In this document: positions 30,301-40,449 of the stretch, piece by piece
Numbering within the stretch: the stretch's first letter is position 1
Layout: each line of letters opens with the position of its first letter
Assembly: GCF_020181595.1 (NCBI RefSeq)
Contig: NZ_CP084028.1
Location: forward strand, 2,700,212-2,764,211
From: [Mycobacterium] vasticus
GTDB lineage: Bacteria > Actinomycetota > Actinomycetes > Mycobacteriales > Mycobacteriaceae
Length of the DNA: 64,000 nt
Direction of reading: 5' to 3'
Notes under the pieces: generated by a model
The model's input: only the letters and a program-made list of their open reading frames with translations
Database searches by the model: none
Told to the model about the DNA's origin: nothing
Position numbers and translations under genes: made by a program

Positions 30301-30442
30301 GGCAGCACCCTCCAGGCCTAGTTGTTGTGACTAGTGTGCCTGGTGTTACGTGTGTGACTGCGTTAGCTGCTCGGTGTGTCGGATTTCGGTCCACTACACC
30401 GGTACCCTGAGCCGTTGACATCCGGATCGGCGAAGGGCGGCC

Positions 30443-31348
30443 ATGGCGAGTACTTCCGGGAGTCCGGGCAGTACGGGCGCGCCGGACGCCGCGACGGCCG
30501 ACATCGGGCGACTGCTGCTGCGCTGCCCCGACAGTCACGGCATCATCGCCGCGGTCAGCGCCTTCCTCGCCGAGGCCGGCGGCAACATCATCTCGCTGGA
30601 CCAGCATTCGACCGCCCCCGAAGACGGGACGTTCGTACAGCGCGCGATCTTCCACCTTCCCGGCCTGCCGGCCGCCATCGACGGGCTGCGGGAACGATTC
30701 GGCGCCACGGTGGCCGACCGCTTCGCGATGGACTACCGCTTCGCCGAGGCGGCCAAACCCAAACGGGTGGCGATCATGGCCTCCCGGACGGATCACTGCC
30801 TGCTGGATCTGCTGTGGCGCAACCGTCGCGGCGAACTGGAGATGAACGTCGCGATGGTGATCTCCAACCACCCGGACCTGGCCGAGCAGGTCCGCCCGTT
30901 CGGGGTGCCGTTCTTCCACATCCCCGCCACCCGCGACATCCGATCCGAAGCCGAGCAGCGGCAGCTGCAACTGCTCTGCGGCAATGTCGATCTGGTGGTG
31001 CTGGCGCGCTACATGCAGATCATCAGCGGCGACTTCATCGAGACGCTGGGCTGCCCGCTGATCAACATCCACCACTCCTTCCTGCCCGCATTCATCGGTG
31101 CGGCGCCCTACCAGAGGGCACGGGAACGCGGCGTGAAGCTGATCGGCGCCACCGCGCACTACGTCACCGAGGTGCTCGACGAGGGACCGATCATCGAACA
31201 GGACGTGGTGCGCGTCGACCACACCCACAGCGTGACCGACCTGATGCGGTTGGGTGCCGACGTGGAGCGGGCGGTGCTGTCCCGGGCGGTGCAGTGGCAC
31301 TGCCAGGACCGGGTGCTGCGGGTCGCAGGCGAAACCGTGGTGTTCTAA
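30443..31348 (+). CDS. purU: Formyltetrahydrofolate deformylase PurU
   Basis: 301 aa. An N-terminal ACT domain (about 20-100; CPDSHGIIAAVSAFLAEAGG) is followed by the formyltransferase-fold catalytic domain with NIHHSFLPAF and a conserved Asp in VLDEGPIIEQD. Releases formate from 10-formyl-tetrahydrofolate. ATG preceded by GAAGGGCGG. Its stop shares CTAA with the convergent KipA-KipI gene. Confidence 0.96.
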   Translation: MASTSGSPGSTGAPDAATADIGRLLLRCPDSHGIIAAVSAFLAEAGGNIISLDQHSTAPEDGTFVQRAIFHLPGLPAAIDGLRERFGATVADRFAMDYRFAEAAKPKRVAIMASRTDHCLLDLLWRNRRGELEMNVAMVISNHPDLAEQVRPFGVPFFHIPATRDIRSEAEQRQLQLLCGNVDLVVLARYMQIISGDFIETLGCPLINIHHSFLPAFIGAAPYQRARERGVKLIGATAHYVTEVLDEGPIIEQDVVRVDHTHSVTDLMRLGADVERAVLSRAVQWHCQDRVLRVAGETVVF

Positions 31349-33330
31349 ACCCCGGCGGGCGCCCCGATCTCACCGGCCGCACGCCACGCGTTTCGTTCGG
31401 CGGTGAAGGCGGCCAACTGTTGCCGGCGGAATCCGTCGATGCTCTCGGCATCGCCGTCAAGGAACTCTCGATAGTCCGGCAGTGAGAACTCACCGTCGGA
31501 GATCTCGACCCGGCCGCGGCCCGCGGCGGTCTCGGCACGTAGTTCCAGCAGCTCATCGGCGCTCACCGGATAGAAGCTGATCCGGTCGAAATAACGCAAC
31601 AGCCAAGGCGCTTCGGGATCAAAAAGGCCGGCGGTGGCGTGCCGGTGGTTCCACACCTGGGTGGTGCGGCCGACGAACTGATAGCCACCCGGTCCTTCGA
31701 TGCCATAGATGCACAGGTAGGCACCGCCGATGCCGACGGCGTTCTCCGGGGTCCAGGTGCGGGCCGGGTTGTACTTGGTCGTCACCAACCGGTGTCGCGG
31801 ATCCAGCGGGGTGGCCACCGGCGCGCCCAGGTAGATGTCGCCCAGGCCCAGCACCAGGTACTGGGCGTCGAATACGATGTCGTACACCTGCGAGACGTCG
31901 TCGAGTCCGTTGATGCGCCTGATGAATTCGATGTTCGACGGGCACCACGGCGCATCGGCGCGCACGCCGTACATGTAGCGGCGGATCGCCTCGTGTGTAC
32001 CCGGGTCATCCCAGCTCAGCGGCAGGCGCACCGACCGGCTCGGCACCACGAGCTCATCACACGGCGGCAGCGCATCGTCGATCGCAGCCAGTTGTTCGAC
32101 CACCTCGGCGCACGAGGACTGCTCGGTGTCGAACTGGACCTGCAGCGAGCGCACCCCGGGCGTCAGTTCCGCCAACCCGGGTACTCCGCGCTGCCGGACC
32201 CGCTCGTAGAGCAACTGTACCCGTGCCCGCAACGCCAGATCCAGTGTCATCGGGCCGTATTCGAGCAGAATCCCGCCGTCACCGGCTCGGCGCATGGTCA
32301 CCGCCGTCCCGTCTCGGCCGGTGTAGCGCGCCAGCACCCCGTCGTCGGCGTCACCGGATTTCGAGACCACCGGCAGCGCCGCCCGGCGACAGCGCCCCAG
32401 CGATGCCACCGGCGGGGCGTGGCCGGCCCGGATCGGCACCAGCCGCACGGTGTCGCCCGGCGCGAGCTGACCAAGCTTCCAGCGGTCGCCGCGCACCACC
32501 GTCACCGGGCAGACGAAGCCGCCCAGGCTGGGCCCGTCGGGGCCGAGCAGGATCGGGGTGTCGCCGGTGAAATCCAGCGCCCCAACGCTGTACGCGGTGT
32601 CGTGGATGTTCGACGGGTGCAGGCCGGCCTCACCGCCGTCCGCGCGCGCCCATCGTGGCTTGGGCCCTACCAGCCGCACACCGGTGCGGTCGGAGTTGAA
32701 GTGCACGGTGTAGTCGGTGCTCGTCAGGGTGGCCATGTCGGCGCGGGTGAGGAACTCCGGCGCGGCGTGTGGGCCCTCGGTGACCGCCAGCTCCCAACGG
32801 TGACCGATGCTGGGCTGACTCTCGTCGGGAGCTCGGGCCAGGGCGGGGGCACCGCCGCCGACGGCGCCCAGCAAGTCGCCTTCGCGCAGCACCCGTCCCC
32901 GATGCCCTCCGAACGCACCCTGGGTGAATGTGGCTGCACTGCCCAGGAATTGCGGCTCAGCGATGCCACCGCCGATCAGCACGTAGCAGCGCATCCCGGG
33001 GCCGGATATGGCGCCGACCCGCAGCAGTCCGCCGGCCGGTACCCGCACCGAATGCCACTGCGGCACCGGGGCGCCGTCCAGGCTGACCGGTACCGCGGCG
33101 CCTGTGACACAGACCCAGGTCGGGCTCGAAAAACGCAGAGCGGGGCCTGATCTGGTGCATTCCAGCCCGGCCGCGCCCTCGGGGTTGCCGAGCACCTGGT
33201 TGCCGACCCGGAACGACAGGTCGTCCATCGGACCCGACGGCGGCACCCCGACATGCCAGTAACCGACCCGTCCGGGCCAGTCCTGCACCGTGGTGAATGG
33301 CCCCGGCGAGACCACCTCGATGCCGATCAT
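31345..33330 (-). CDS. KipA-KipI fusion (urea carboxylase-like central domains)
   Basis: 661 aa. Residues about 1-290 are a KipA/AHS2 domain (PGPFTTVQDWPGRVGYWHVGVP...SGPMDDLSFR) and about 350-580 a KipI/AHS1 domain (GGILLEYGPMTLDLALRARV...GVRSLQVQFD). This order matches the middle of urea/guanidine carboxylase. The biotin carboxylase part before it and the biotin carrier after it are both missing; the protein stops in the linker where the carrier would begin. Free-standing KipA/KipI pairs act in 5-oxoprolinase, but no PxpA gene is nearby. Third gene of an operon with two DUF1989 proteins (ATGA overlap). Confidence 0.9.
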   Translation of the reverse strand: MIGIEVVSPGPFTTVQDWPGRVGYWHVGVPPSGPMDDLSFRVGNQVLGNPEGAAGLECTRSGPALRFSSPTWVCVTGAAVPVSLDGAPVPQWHSVRVPAGGLLRVGAISGPGMRCYVLIGGGIAEPQFLGSAATFTQGAFGGHRGRVLREGDLLGAVGGGAPALARAPDESQPSIGHRWELAVTEGPHAAPEFLTRADMATLTSTDYTVHFNSDRTGVRLVGPKPRWARADGGEAGLHPSNIHDTAYSVGALDFTGDTPILLGPDGPSLGGFVCPVTVVRGDRWKLGQLAPGDTVRLVPIRAGHAPPVASLGRCRRAALPVVSKSGDADDGVLARYTGRDGTAVTMRRAGDGGILLEYGPMTLDLALRARVQLLYERVRQRGVPGLAELTPGVRSLQVQFDTEQSSCAEVVEQLAAIDDALPPCDELVVPSRSVRLPLSWDDPGTHEAIRRYMYGVRADAPWCPSNIEFIRRINGLDDVSQVYDIVFDAQYLVLGLGDIYLGAPVATPLDPRHRLVTTKYNPARTWTPENAVGIGGAYLCIYGIEGPGGYQFVGRTTQVWNHRHATAGLFDPEAPWLLRYFDRISFYPVSADELLELRAETAAGRGRVEISDGEFSLPDYREFLDGDAESIDGFRRQQLAAFTAERNAWRAAGEIGAPAGV

Positions 33331-33932
33331 GCTCGGGTGATCACCATCCGGACCGGGGTCGGGTCAAAACCGTTGCACGGGTTGTTGATCTGCGGGCAGT
33401 TCGACACCAGAACCAGGGTGTCGGTCTCGGCCCGCAACGTCAGGCTCTTGCCCGGCGCGGAGATTCCGTCGACGATGCCCAACATCCCGTCGGCCTCGAC
33501 CGGGACGTTCATGAACCAGTTGATGTTGGACACGATGTCGCGTTTGCCCAGGCCCCAGCGGGCGCCTTCGGCCAGGAAGTTCTCCACGCAGGCGTGCTCG
33601 TGGGCGGTGTGATGCCCGTAGCGCAGCGTATTGGACTCCTGCGAGCAGGCTCCGGCGATGGTGTCGTGATTGCCCACGTCGTCGGCGACGACGGTCATCA
33701 GCTCGGTGCCGTCGGCGGAGCGCAACACCGACCCGGTCCCCAGGAAGATGTTGCGCTGGCCGGCCACGGTGGCCTGGGCACTGTAGCGCCGGGTGTGGTC
33801 GGCCGCGTCGTAGAGCAGGCAGTCCACGGCCTGGTTGCCGTGCAGGTCGATGATCTGCAGCCGGTCGCCGGCGTGCACCACCGCCGACCACGGCGCGCGG
33901 GCGGGGACCACGTCGTCGGAGATGATCACCAT
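33327..33932 (-). CDS. DUF1989 urea carboxylase-associated protein (second of pair)
   Basis: 201 aa. DUF1989 family; related genes accompany urea or guanidine carboxylases. Conserved features seen are GDRLQIIDLHGNQAVDCLLYDA near the N-terminus, a central HDTIAGACS segment and a C-terminal SNCPQINNPCNGF with two cysteines, perhaps metal-binding. ATG at 33930-33932; GTG two codons in is also possible. It overlaps the first DUF1989 gene by 7 bp and the KipA-KipI gene by 4 bp, so translation is probably coupled. Confidence 0.88.
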   Translation of the reverse strand: MVIISDDVVPARAPWSAVVHAGDRLQIIDLHGNQAVDCLLYDAADHTRRYSAQATVAGQRNIFLGTGSVLRSADGTELMTVVADDVGNHDTIAGACSQESNTLRYGHHTAHEHACVENFLAEGARWGLGKRDIVSNINWFMNVPVEADGMLGIVDGISAPGKSLTLRAETDTLVLVSNCPQINNPCNGFDPTPVRMVITRA

Positions 33933-34669
33933 GCCCGCACCACCGCCTCGGTGTTGGCCACGGCGCGCAGGTATTCCGGGTCCGTGTCGCTCCGCCCGAT
34001 CAGCGCGGCTAATTCCTCGTCGGCCCGCCAGGCGAGCACGTCCAGGCCGGTGGCAGGCGGATCGGGATCGAGCGGGTGCGCGGCATTGGCGAGCACCATC
34101 AGCACCGGGAGGTGGATCAACAGGTCGACCACAGCGCCTGGGCCGGCCGATCCGGTGAACTCCAGCGTCCCGCTGACCGGATCGGCGCGCACGCCACGGA
34201 ACAGCGACACCGACGGCGCGACGTCGCGAATATCCATGCCGTGTTTGATCGCACCCAACAGCAGCAGTTGCCGACCGGTGGCATCCGGCCCGCACAGCAT
34301 GTCGTGGTGGCCCGAGGAGTCGACGATGACGGTGGCCAGCACCCGACCCTGATCGGACAGCAGCGGGTGCCCGGCGCCCAGGTAGGCCTGCCACGGCACC
34401 TTCATTGTGTCGGCGACATTGAGCCGCTCCCAGGGCGACTCGGCGCGGTACAGCAGCAGATTCGCGCACGCGCCGCCGTCGACGTCGATCAACCGGACGC
34501 GGCTGCCGCGGGCGAGCACCTTGGTGGCGTAGCCGCCCGCCGGGATCGACTCGGCCCAGCTCAGCGACTCCGGGTCGACGCCCTCGGGGGTCTGCGGTGT
34601 CCGCATTTCAGCCCGGTAGGCCTGGGCGCGGGCGTGCGACCGAGCCCCGCTGGTCGAATCGGTGTTCAC
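33926..34669 (-). CDS. DUF1989 urea carboxylase-associated protein (first of pair)
   Basis: 247 aa. DUF1989 domain from about residue 45: ARGSRVRLIDVDGGACANLLLY, then HHDMLCGPDATGRQ and a C-terminal HPLDPDPPATGLDVLAW. First gene of the three-gene leftward operon. The 73-bp gap to the divergent TetR gene carries a perfect 14-bp palindrome, so control by that regulator is likely. The biochemical role of this family is not settled; genomic association is with urea/guanidine carboxylation. Confidence 0.88.
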   Translation of the reverse strand: MNTDSTSGARSHARAQAYRAEMRTPQTPEGVDPESLSWAESIPAGGYATKVLARGSRVRLIDVDGGACANLLLYRAESPWERLNVADTMKVPWQAYLGAGHPLLSDQGRVLATVIVDSSGHHDMLCGPDATGRQLLLLGAIKHGMDIRDVAPSVSLFRGVRADPVSGTLEFTGSAGPGAVVDLLIHLPVLMVLANAAHPLDPDPPATGLDVLAWRADEELAALIGRSDTDPEYLRAVANTEAVVRAW

Positions 34670-34709
34670 GGGTGTCTCCTCTCGACACCCGGCACCCTAA
34701 CATGGTTAC

Positions 34710-34723
34710 CTATCACTTGATAG
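34710..34723. promoter_or_regulatory. 14-bp perfect palindrome, likely TetR operator
   Basis: CTATCA-CT-TGATAG is a perfect inverted repeat centred in the 73-bp gap between the DUF1989 operon and the divergent TetR gene. Its size and place fit an operator that represses both directions. It lies just upstream of the AGGAGGTG ribosome-binding site of tetR. Confidence 0.75.
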
Positions 34724-34742
34724 AAATAGCAGGAGGTGCGCT

Positions 34743-35402
34743 GTGGAGACCGACCGACGTGGGCGTCCCAGGCTGGTCGAATCTCGCCGGCCAGGCCGCA
34801 GTGCGCGCGACGAGATCCTCGATGCCGCAGCGGAGTTGTTCACCACCGTCGGCTACGCCGCCACCTCCACCAGGCGCATCGCCGAAAGTGTCGGGATCCG
34901 GCAGGCCTCGCTGTATCACCACTTCGCCGCCAAAGACGACATCCTCGACGCGCTGCTGGCCGGCACCGTGGACGCCTCACTGGAGCTGGCCACTGACCTG
35001 CTCGGCGAAGGCGGGCCCGCCGCGCCCCGGCTGCACACACTCGTGGTCGCCGACACCACCCAACTGTGCGGCGGCAGCTGGAATCTGGGCACCCTGTATC
35101 TGCTGCCGGACCTGCGCGTCGAACGCTTCGCGGCGTTCCACCGGCGCCGAGACGAGCTGCGAAGCCACTACCGCACGCTGTCTGACGCGGTGATCGCCGA
35201 GCACGACGGGCCTGCCGGCGCCGAGGACCTACCGTTCCGGCTGGTGGAGGCCGTGATCAACCGGCGGGCCGACGACGGCGACTGCCCACCCGACTATCCA
35301 TGGACCACCGCCGAGGCCGCGCTGCGGGTCCTGGGCTGCGCGAAGGGTTTCGCCCGGATGCGCGCGCAGACCGCGAACCGTCTGCAGGCCCGCCGGACCT
35401 AG
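34743..35402 (+). CDS. TetR-family regulator of the DUF1989/KipA-KipI operon
   Basis: 219 aa. The helix-turn-helix lies at about 22-70 ([41 protein letters not shown]); the remainder is a ligand-binding helical bundle with [10 protein letters not shown] in the centre. GTG start at 34743 with a strong AGGAGGTG. Divergent from the DUF1989 operon across the CTATCACTTGATAG palindrome. Its effector might be a urea- or guanidine-like compound (inference). Stop shared (CTAG) with convergent coaD. Confidence 0.92.
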   Translation: METDRRGRPRLVESRRPGRSARDEILDAAAELFTTVGYAATSTRRIAESVGIRQASLYHHFAAKDDILDALLAGTVDASLELATDLLGEGGPAAPRLHTLVVADTTQLCGGSWNLGTLYLLPDLRVERFAAFHRRRDELRSHYRTLSDAVIAEHDGPAGAEDLPFRLVEAVINRRADDGDCPPDYPWTTAEAALRVLGCAKGFARMRAQTANRLQARRT

Positions 35403-35875
35403 GCGCTCAGCTTCGCGGCCAGCCGCCGGTTCACCGGCTCGGGCAACAGGTCGGAGACGTCGCCGCCCATCGATGCCACCTCCTTGGCCAACGACGACGA
35501 CACGAACGAGTACCGCGGCGCGGTGGCCACGAAGAACGTGTCCACCCCGGCGATGTGCTTGTTCATCTGGGCCATCTGCAGCTCGTACTCGAAGTCGGTG
35601 CCGGTGCGCAGGCCCTTGATGATCGCGGTCAGTCCCCGCTCCCGGACGAAGTCGACCACCAGGCCGCGGCCCGATTCGGCGCGCACATTGGGCAGGTGCG
35701 CGGTGGCCTCGGCGATCATCTCCAGGCGCTCGTCCAGGGTGAACATGCCCTTCTTGGCGGGGTTGATCAGCACCGCGGCCACCACCTCGTCGAACTGTGC
35801 GGCCGCGCGCTCCAGGATGTCGACGTGTCCCAGGGTCACCGGGTCGAAGGAACCGGGGCATACCGCGCCACTCAT
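35399..35875 (-). CDS. coaD: Phosphopantetheine adenylyltransferase CoaD
   Basis: 158 aa. Nucleotidyltransferase motif [13 protein letters not shown] (8-20, T-x-G-H) and the C-terminal [11 protein letters not shown]. Makes dephospho-CoA from 4'-phosphopantetheine in CoA synthesis. ATG at 35873-35875 gives the conserved start [12 protein letters not shown]; a longer opening adds seven unconserved residues. No strong ribosome-binding site; 23 bp after rsmD, matching Rv2965c-Rv2966c. Confidence 0.96.
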   Translation of the reverse strand: MSGAVCPGSFDPVTLGHVDILERAAAQFDEVVAAVLINPAKKGMFTLDERLEMIAEATAHLPNVRAESGRGLVVDFVRERGLTAIIKGLRTGTDFEYELQMAQMNKHIAGVDTFFVATAPRYSFVSSSLAKEVASMGGDVSDLLPEPVNRRLAAKLSA

Positions 35876-35898
35876 AGACGACGACGCTAGCAGCACCG

Positions 35899-36453
35899 CT
35901 AGCCCAGTTCAGCCAGCTCCAGGCGGGTGTCGCCGTAGCGGCGTTCCGGCCAGGTCTGCCAACCGTCCGGCCAGCGCACCGCCGGACTGCCCGCCGCCCG
36001 CTCGATCACCACGACGGTGCCCGGCCCCACCCAGCCGCCGTCGGCCAACAACACCGGCAGCGCGTCGATGTCGGCCGCACCCACCTCGTAGGGCGGATCG
36101 GCCAGCACCAGATCCACCGGAGCCGGTGTCCCGCCGGCCAGCACCGCCGCGACGGCACCACGGCGCAGCGTGGCACCGGGCAGTCCCAGTGCGGCGATGT
36201 TGCCGGCCAGCACCTCGGCGGCTCGGCGATCGGATTCGACGAACAGTGCTGTCGACGCGCCACGCGACAATGCCTCCAGCCCCAGCGCGCCTGAGCCCGC
36301 ATACAGGTCCAGCACCGCCATTCCGGTCAGATCCAATCGGGCGTCGAGCACGTTGAACAGTGCCTCGCGTACCCGGTCGGTGGTCGGCCGGGTACCGCGC
36401 GGGGGAACCGCGATGCGCCGCCCACCCGCCGCACCGCCGACGATGCGGGTCAG
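35899..36453 (-). CDS. rsmD: 16S rRNA (guanine-N2)-methyltransferase RsmD, apparent CTG start
   Basis: 184 aa if started at CTG 36451-36453. Methylates G966 of 16S rRNA. SAM motif [15 protein letters not shown] and catalytic DPPYEVG are present. The conserved N-terminus ([19 protein letters not shown]...[12 protein letters not shown]) is encoded in frame, but the only codon in the initiation position is CTG, overlapping the pyc stop as CTGA. The first ordinary start codon in frame is GTG about 34 codons later, which would delete this conserved part. I therefore infer CTG initiation coupled to pyc termination. Confidence 0.85.
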   Translation of the reverse strand: MTRIVGGAAGGRRIAVPPRGTRPTTDRVREALFNVLDARLDLTGMAVLDLYAGSGALGLEALSRGASTALFVESDRRAAEVLAGNIAALGLPGATLRRGAVAAVLAGGTPAPVDLVLADPPYEVGAADIDALPVLLADGGWVGPGTVVVIERAAGSPAVRWPDGWQTWPERRYGDTRLELAELG

Positions 36454-39400
36454 CTCAGCACCACCAGCAGGTCGCCGCCTTCGACCTGCGCGGTCCCGGT
36501 AACCGCCACCCGTGCCACGGTGCCGTCCGACGGTGCGGTGATGGCGGCCTCCATCTTCATCGCCTCGATGGTGGCGATGGTCTGACCGGCACTGACCTTC
36601 TCGCCTTCGGCCACTCCGATCGTGACGACTCCGGCGAACGGCGCCGCGACGTGACCGGCCTTGGTGCGATCGGCCTTCTCGGCCACCGGCACCTCACTGG
36701 CGATGCTGCGGTCGCGCACCTCCACCGGGCGCAGCTGACCGTTGATGATGCACATCACGGTGCGCATGCCGCGCTCGTCCGGCTCGGAGATGGCCTCCAG
36801 ACCGATCAGCAGCTCCACCCCCTGCTCCAGCCGGATCCGGTGCTCCTCCCCCTGCCGCAGCCCGTAGAAGAACTGGTTCGCCGAGAGCTGCGAGGTGTCT
36901 CCGTAGAGTTCGCGATGCGCCTCGAATTCCTTGGTGGGGCCGGGAAACAGCAGCCGGTTCAGTGTCGCCCGCCGCGTCGGCCCGGACAGCATGAGCACGG
37001 ATTCGTCCTCCGGCGACAGTGACTGCACCTCTCGGGCCGGGTCGCGGCCCTCCAACGCCTTGGTGCGCAACGGTTCCGGCCAGCCGCCGGCCGGCTCGCC
37101 CAGTTCTCCGCGCAGGAATCCGATCACCGAGTCGGGGATGTCCACGCGCCCCGGGTCGGCCGCGAACTCCTGCGCGGTGATTCCGGCGCCTACCAGCGCC
37201 AGAGCCAGATCGCCGACCACCTTGGAGCTCGGGGTGACTTTGATCAGCCGGCCCAGCACCGCATCGGCTCCGGCGTAGTTGGCCTCGATCTCCTCGAATC
37301 GATCCGCCAGACCGAGTGCTTTGGCCTGTTGGTGCAGGTTGGACAGCTGGCCGCCCGGGATCTCGTGGCGGTACACCCGGCCGGTCGGCCCGGCCAGCCC
37401 GGATTCGAACGGCGCGTACACCTTTCGCACGCCTTCCCAGTACGGCTCCAGATCGCACACAGCCTCCAGCGACAGGCCGGTGTCATAGGCCGTGTTCGCC
37501 GCGGCTGCCACGATCGAGCTGAGCGCGGGCTGGCTGGTGGTGCCGGCCAGCGGCCCCGACGCCCCGTCCACGGCGTCGGCGCCGGCGTGCCAGGCCGCCT
37601 CATAGGTGGCCAGCTGGCCGCCCGGTGTGTCATGGGTGTGCACATGGATCGGCAGGTCGAAGCGGCTGCGCAGTGCCCGCACCAGAGTGGTCGCCGCCGC
37701 GGGCCGCAGCAGCCCGGCCATGTCCTTGATGGCCAGCACGTGCGCGCCGGCGGCCACGATCTGCTCGGCCAGCCGCAGGTAGTAGTCCAGGGTGTAGAGA
37801 TTCTCGGCCGGATTGGTCAGGTCGCCGGTGTAGCACATGGCGACTTCGGCTATCGCACTGCCGGTTTCGCGTACCGAGTCGATCGCCGGTTGCATCGAGC
37901 CGACATTGTTGAGCGCGTCGAAGATCCGGAAGATGTCGATACCGGTCGCGGTGGCCTCGGCCACGAACGCCGAGCACACCAGTTCCGGATACGGCGTGTA
38001 GCCGACGGTATTGCGGCCCCGCAGCAGCATCTGCAGACAGATGTTGGGCAGGGCCTCCCGCAGCACCGCCAGCCGCTCCCACGGGTCCTCCTTCAAAAAC
38101 CTCAGCGCCACATCGTAAGTCGCACCACCCCAGCACTCCATCGACAGCAGCTGCGGGGTGGTCCGGGCGATATGCGGCGCAACGTTGAGCAGCCCCTTGG
38201 TGCGCAGTCGAGTGGCCAGCAGTGACTGGTGCGCATCCCGGAACGTCGTGTCGGTGACCCCCACGGCCGGCGACTCCCGCAGCCAGCGGGCGAAGCCGTC
38301 TGGTCCGAGTTCGGCCAACCGCTGCTTGGAACCGGGCGGCGGTGGGGCGGACAAGTCCACCGGGGGCAGCTTGTCACGCGGGTAGGACGCCGACGGCCGC
38401 GCGCCGTGCGGTTGGTTGACGGTCACATCGGCCAGGAAGGTCAGGATCTTGGTGCCGCGGTCCGCTGAGGAACGCGCGGTCAGCAGCTGCGGACGTTCAT
38501 CGATGAACGACGTGGTCAGGTGCCCGGCACGAAAGTCCGGATCGTCGAGAACCGCCTGCAGGAAGGGGATGTTCGTCGACACCCCGCGGATACGGAACTC
38601 CGCGATCGCACGCCGGGCCCGCTTGACCGCGATGGAGAAATCCCGGCCCCGGCAGGTCAGTTTGACCAGCATCGAGTCGAAGTGCGGGCTGATCTCCGCA
38701 CCCAGGTTCGTGCCGCCGTCGAGCCGGATGCCGGCGCCGCCCGGGCTGCGGTAGGCGGTGATGCGACCGGTGTCGGGCCGGAAACCGTTCGCCGGGTCCT
38801 CGGTGGTGATCCGGCACTGCAATGCCGCGCCGTGCACCACGATGTCGTCTTGGCGCAGACCCAGATCGGCCAGCGACTCCCCGGCGGCGACCCGCAGCTG
38901 AGCCGACACCAGATCGATGTCGGTGATCTCCTCGGTTACGGTGTGCTCCACCTGGATTCGCGGATTCATCTCGATGAAGACGTAGTGGCCGCGCTCGTCG
39001 AGCAGGAACTCCACGGTACCCGCACAGCTGTAACCGATGTGCCTGGCGAAAGTCACGGCGTCGGCGCAGATCCGGTCCCGCAGAACCGGATCCAGGTTCG
39101 GCGCCGGGGCCAGCTCGACGACCTTCTGGTGCCGGCGTTGCACGCTGCAGTCCCGCTCGTAAAGGTGCACCACGTTGCCGTGCGTGTCGGCCAGGATCTG
39201 CACCTCGATGTGGCGCGGGTTGATCACCGCCTGTTCGAGATAGACCGTCGCGTCGCCGAACGCCGACTCTGCCTCCCTGCTGGCGGCCTCCACAGCCTCG
39301 GCCAGCCCGTCGAAGTCGGCCACCCGGCGCATTCCGCGGCCACCCCCGCCGGCGACCGCCTTGACGAACAGCGGGAAGGCCATATCGGCTGCGGCGGAAA

Positions 39401-39833
39401 CCAATTCGTCAACTGATCGGGACGGCTCCGAGGACACCAGTACCGGCAGGCCGGCCTCGCGTGCGGCGGCAACCGCGTGGGACTTGTTGCCGGCCAGCGC
39501 CAGCACCGCCGCGCTCGGACCGACGAAGGTGATGCCGGCTTCGGCGCAGGCCTGCGCCAGCCGTGGGTTCTCCGAGAGGAATCCGTACCCGGGATACACC
39601 GCGTCGGCGCCGCATCGCTTGGCCGCGCCGACAATGGCCTCCACCGACAGGTAGCCGCGTACCGGATGGCCGGGTTCGCCGATCTGATAGGACTCGTCGG
39701 CCTTGAGCCGGTGAAGCGAATTGCGGTCCTCGTAGGCGTAGACGGCAACCGTCTCGATTCCGAGTTCGTAGGCGGCGCGAAACGCGCGGATGGCGATCTC
39801 TCCGCGGTTGGCGACCAGCACCTTCGAGATCAA
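36450..39833 (-). CDS. pyc: Pyruvate carboxylase
   Basis: 1127 aa single-chain biotin enzyme making oxaloacetate from pyruvate. Domains: biotin carboxylase (1-450) with the ATP-grasp glycine loop GGGGRGM and [15 protein letters not shown]; carboxyltransferase (about 525-800) with [17 protein letters not shown]; allosteric linker; and biotin carrier at the C-terminus with the biotinyl Lys in EAMKMEA. TTG start at 39831-39833 with GGGGGTG upstream and the conserved [15 protein letters not shown] right after. Called pca in M. tuberculosis (Rv2967c). Confidence 0.97.
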   Translation of the reverse strand: MISKVLVANRGEIAIRAFRAAYELGIETVAVYAYEDRNSLHRLKADESYQIGEPGHPVRGYLSVEAIVGAAKRCGADAVYPGYGFLSENPRLAQACAEAGITFVGPSAAVLALAGNKSHAVAAAREAGLPVLVSSEPSRSVDELVSAAADMAFPLFVKAVAGGGGRGMRRVADFDGLAEAVEAASREAESAFGDATVYLEQAVINPRHIEVQILADTHGNVVHLYERDCSVQRRHQKVVELAPAPNLDPVLRDRICADAVTFARHIGYSCAGTVEFLLDERGHYVFIEMNPRIQVEHTVTEEITDIDLVSAQLRVAAGESLADLGLRQDDIVVHGAALQCRITTEDPANGFRPDTGRITAYRSPGGAGIRLDGGTNLGAEISPHFDSMLVKLTCRGRDFSIAVKRARRAIAEFRIRGVSTNIPFLQAVLDDPDFRAGHLTTSFIDERPQLLTARSSADRGTKILTFLADVTVNQPHGARPSASYPRDKLPPVDLSAPPPPGSKQRLAELGPDGFARWLRESPAVGVTDTTFRDAHQSLLATRLRTKGLLNVAPHIARTTPQLLSMECWGGATYDVALRFLKEDPWERLAVLREALPNICLQMLLRGRNTVGYTPYPELVCSAFVAEATATGIDIFRIFDALNNVGSMQPAIDSVRETGSAIAEVAMCYTGDLTNPAENLYTLDYYLRLAEQIVAAGAHVLAIKDMAGLLRPAAATTLVRALRSRFDLPIHVHTHDTPGGQLATYEAAWHAGADAVDGASGPLAGTTSQPALSSIVAAAANTAYDTGLSLEAVCDLEPYWEGVRKVYAPFESGLAGPTGRVYRHEIPGGQLSNLHQQAKALGLADRFEEIEANYAGADAVLGRLIKVTPSSKVVGDLALALVGAGITAQEFAADPGRVDIPDSVIGFLRGELGEPAGGWPEPLRTKALEGRDPAREVQSLSPEDESVLMLSGPTRRATLNRLLFPGPTKEFEAHRELYGDTSQLSANQFFYGLRQGEEHRIRLEQGVELLIGLEAISEPDERGMRTVMCIINGQLRPVEVRDRSIASEVPVAEKADRTKAGHVAAPFAGVVTIGVAEGEKVSAGQTIATIEAMKMEAAITAPSDGTVARVAVTGTAQVEGGDLLVVLS

Positions 39834-39843
39834 TCAGCACCCC

Positions 39844-40449
39844 CTACAGCAGCGTCAGCCAGTAGTCCTGAAATCGCAGGAATATCAACAGGAATAACGC
39901 GATAAACCATAACGCAGCAAATGTCCACCGCCACCGGTGCAAATGCTGCGAAATAAAGCGTTGCGCATCGGGCCGGTGCGCGAATCCTGCGAACACCACC
40001 AGCAGTGACATGGTGACCACCCAGACCACCATGCAGTACGGACACAGTGCGCCGATCCGGTACAGGCTCTGGAAGATCAGCCATTGCACGAATCCGGCGC
40101 CGACCAGCGTCCCGAGCGTCAGGCCGACCCAATACCACCGCGGCAACTCGATTTTCGCGACCGCCAGCACCCCGGTGACCGCCACCACGGTGAACGCCAC
40201 GATCCCCATCAGCGGGTTGGGGAAACCGAACACCGATGCCTGCGAGGTGGCCATCACCGGCCCGCAGGACAGCACCGGGTTGAGATTGCACGACGGTACG
40301 TAGCCGGGATCCGTCAGCAGCCGGATCTTCTCCACGGTCAGCGTGAGCGAGGCCACCAGGCCGATGGCCCCGGCGATCAGCACCGCCCAGGCGCGGGCCA
40401 TCGGGACCGGCGACCGTGACGGTTCGACCGGCGGTGCCGCGATGGTCAC
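39844..40449 (-). CDS. Vitamin K epoxide reductase family protein
   Basis: 201 aa, five membrane helices. The active-site pair is CPYC (Cys136, Cys139), with shuttle cysteines Cys54 and Cys62 (SCNLNPVLSCG). In mycobacteria VKOR takes electrons from the DsbA-like partner and reduces a quinone, so that exported proteins can form disulfides. It overlaps the DsbA gene by 4 bp (ATGA), supporting a functional pair. Matches Rv2968c. Confidence 0.95.
   Translation of the reverse strand: MTIAAPPVEPSRSPVPMARAWAVLIAGAIGLVASLTLTVEKIRLLTDPGYVPSCNLNPVLSCGPVMATSQASVFGFPNPLMGIVAFTVVAVTGVLAVAKIELPRWYWVGLTLGTLVGAGFVQWLIFQSLYRIGALCPYCMVVWVVTMSLLVVFAGFAHRPDAQRFISQHLHRWRWTFAALWFIALFLLIFLRFQDYWLTLL

Noticed and set aside
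34670..34742. Guanidine riboswitch upstream of the DUF1989 operon
   Set aside because: The gap is only 73 bp, is filled by the TetR palindrome and a ribosome-binding site, and shows no ykkC-like motif.
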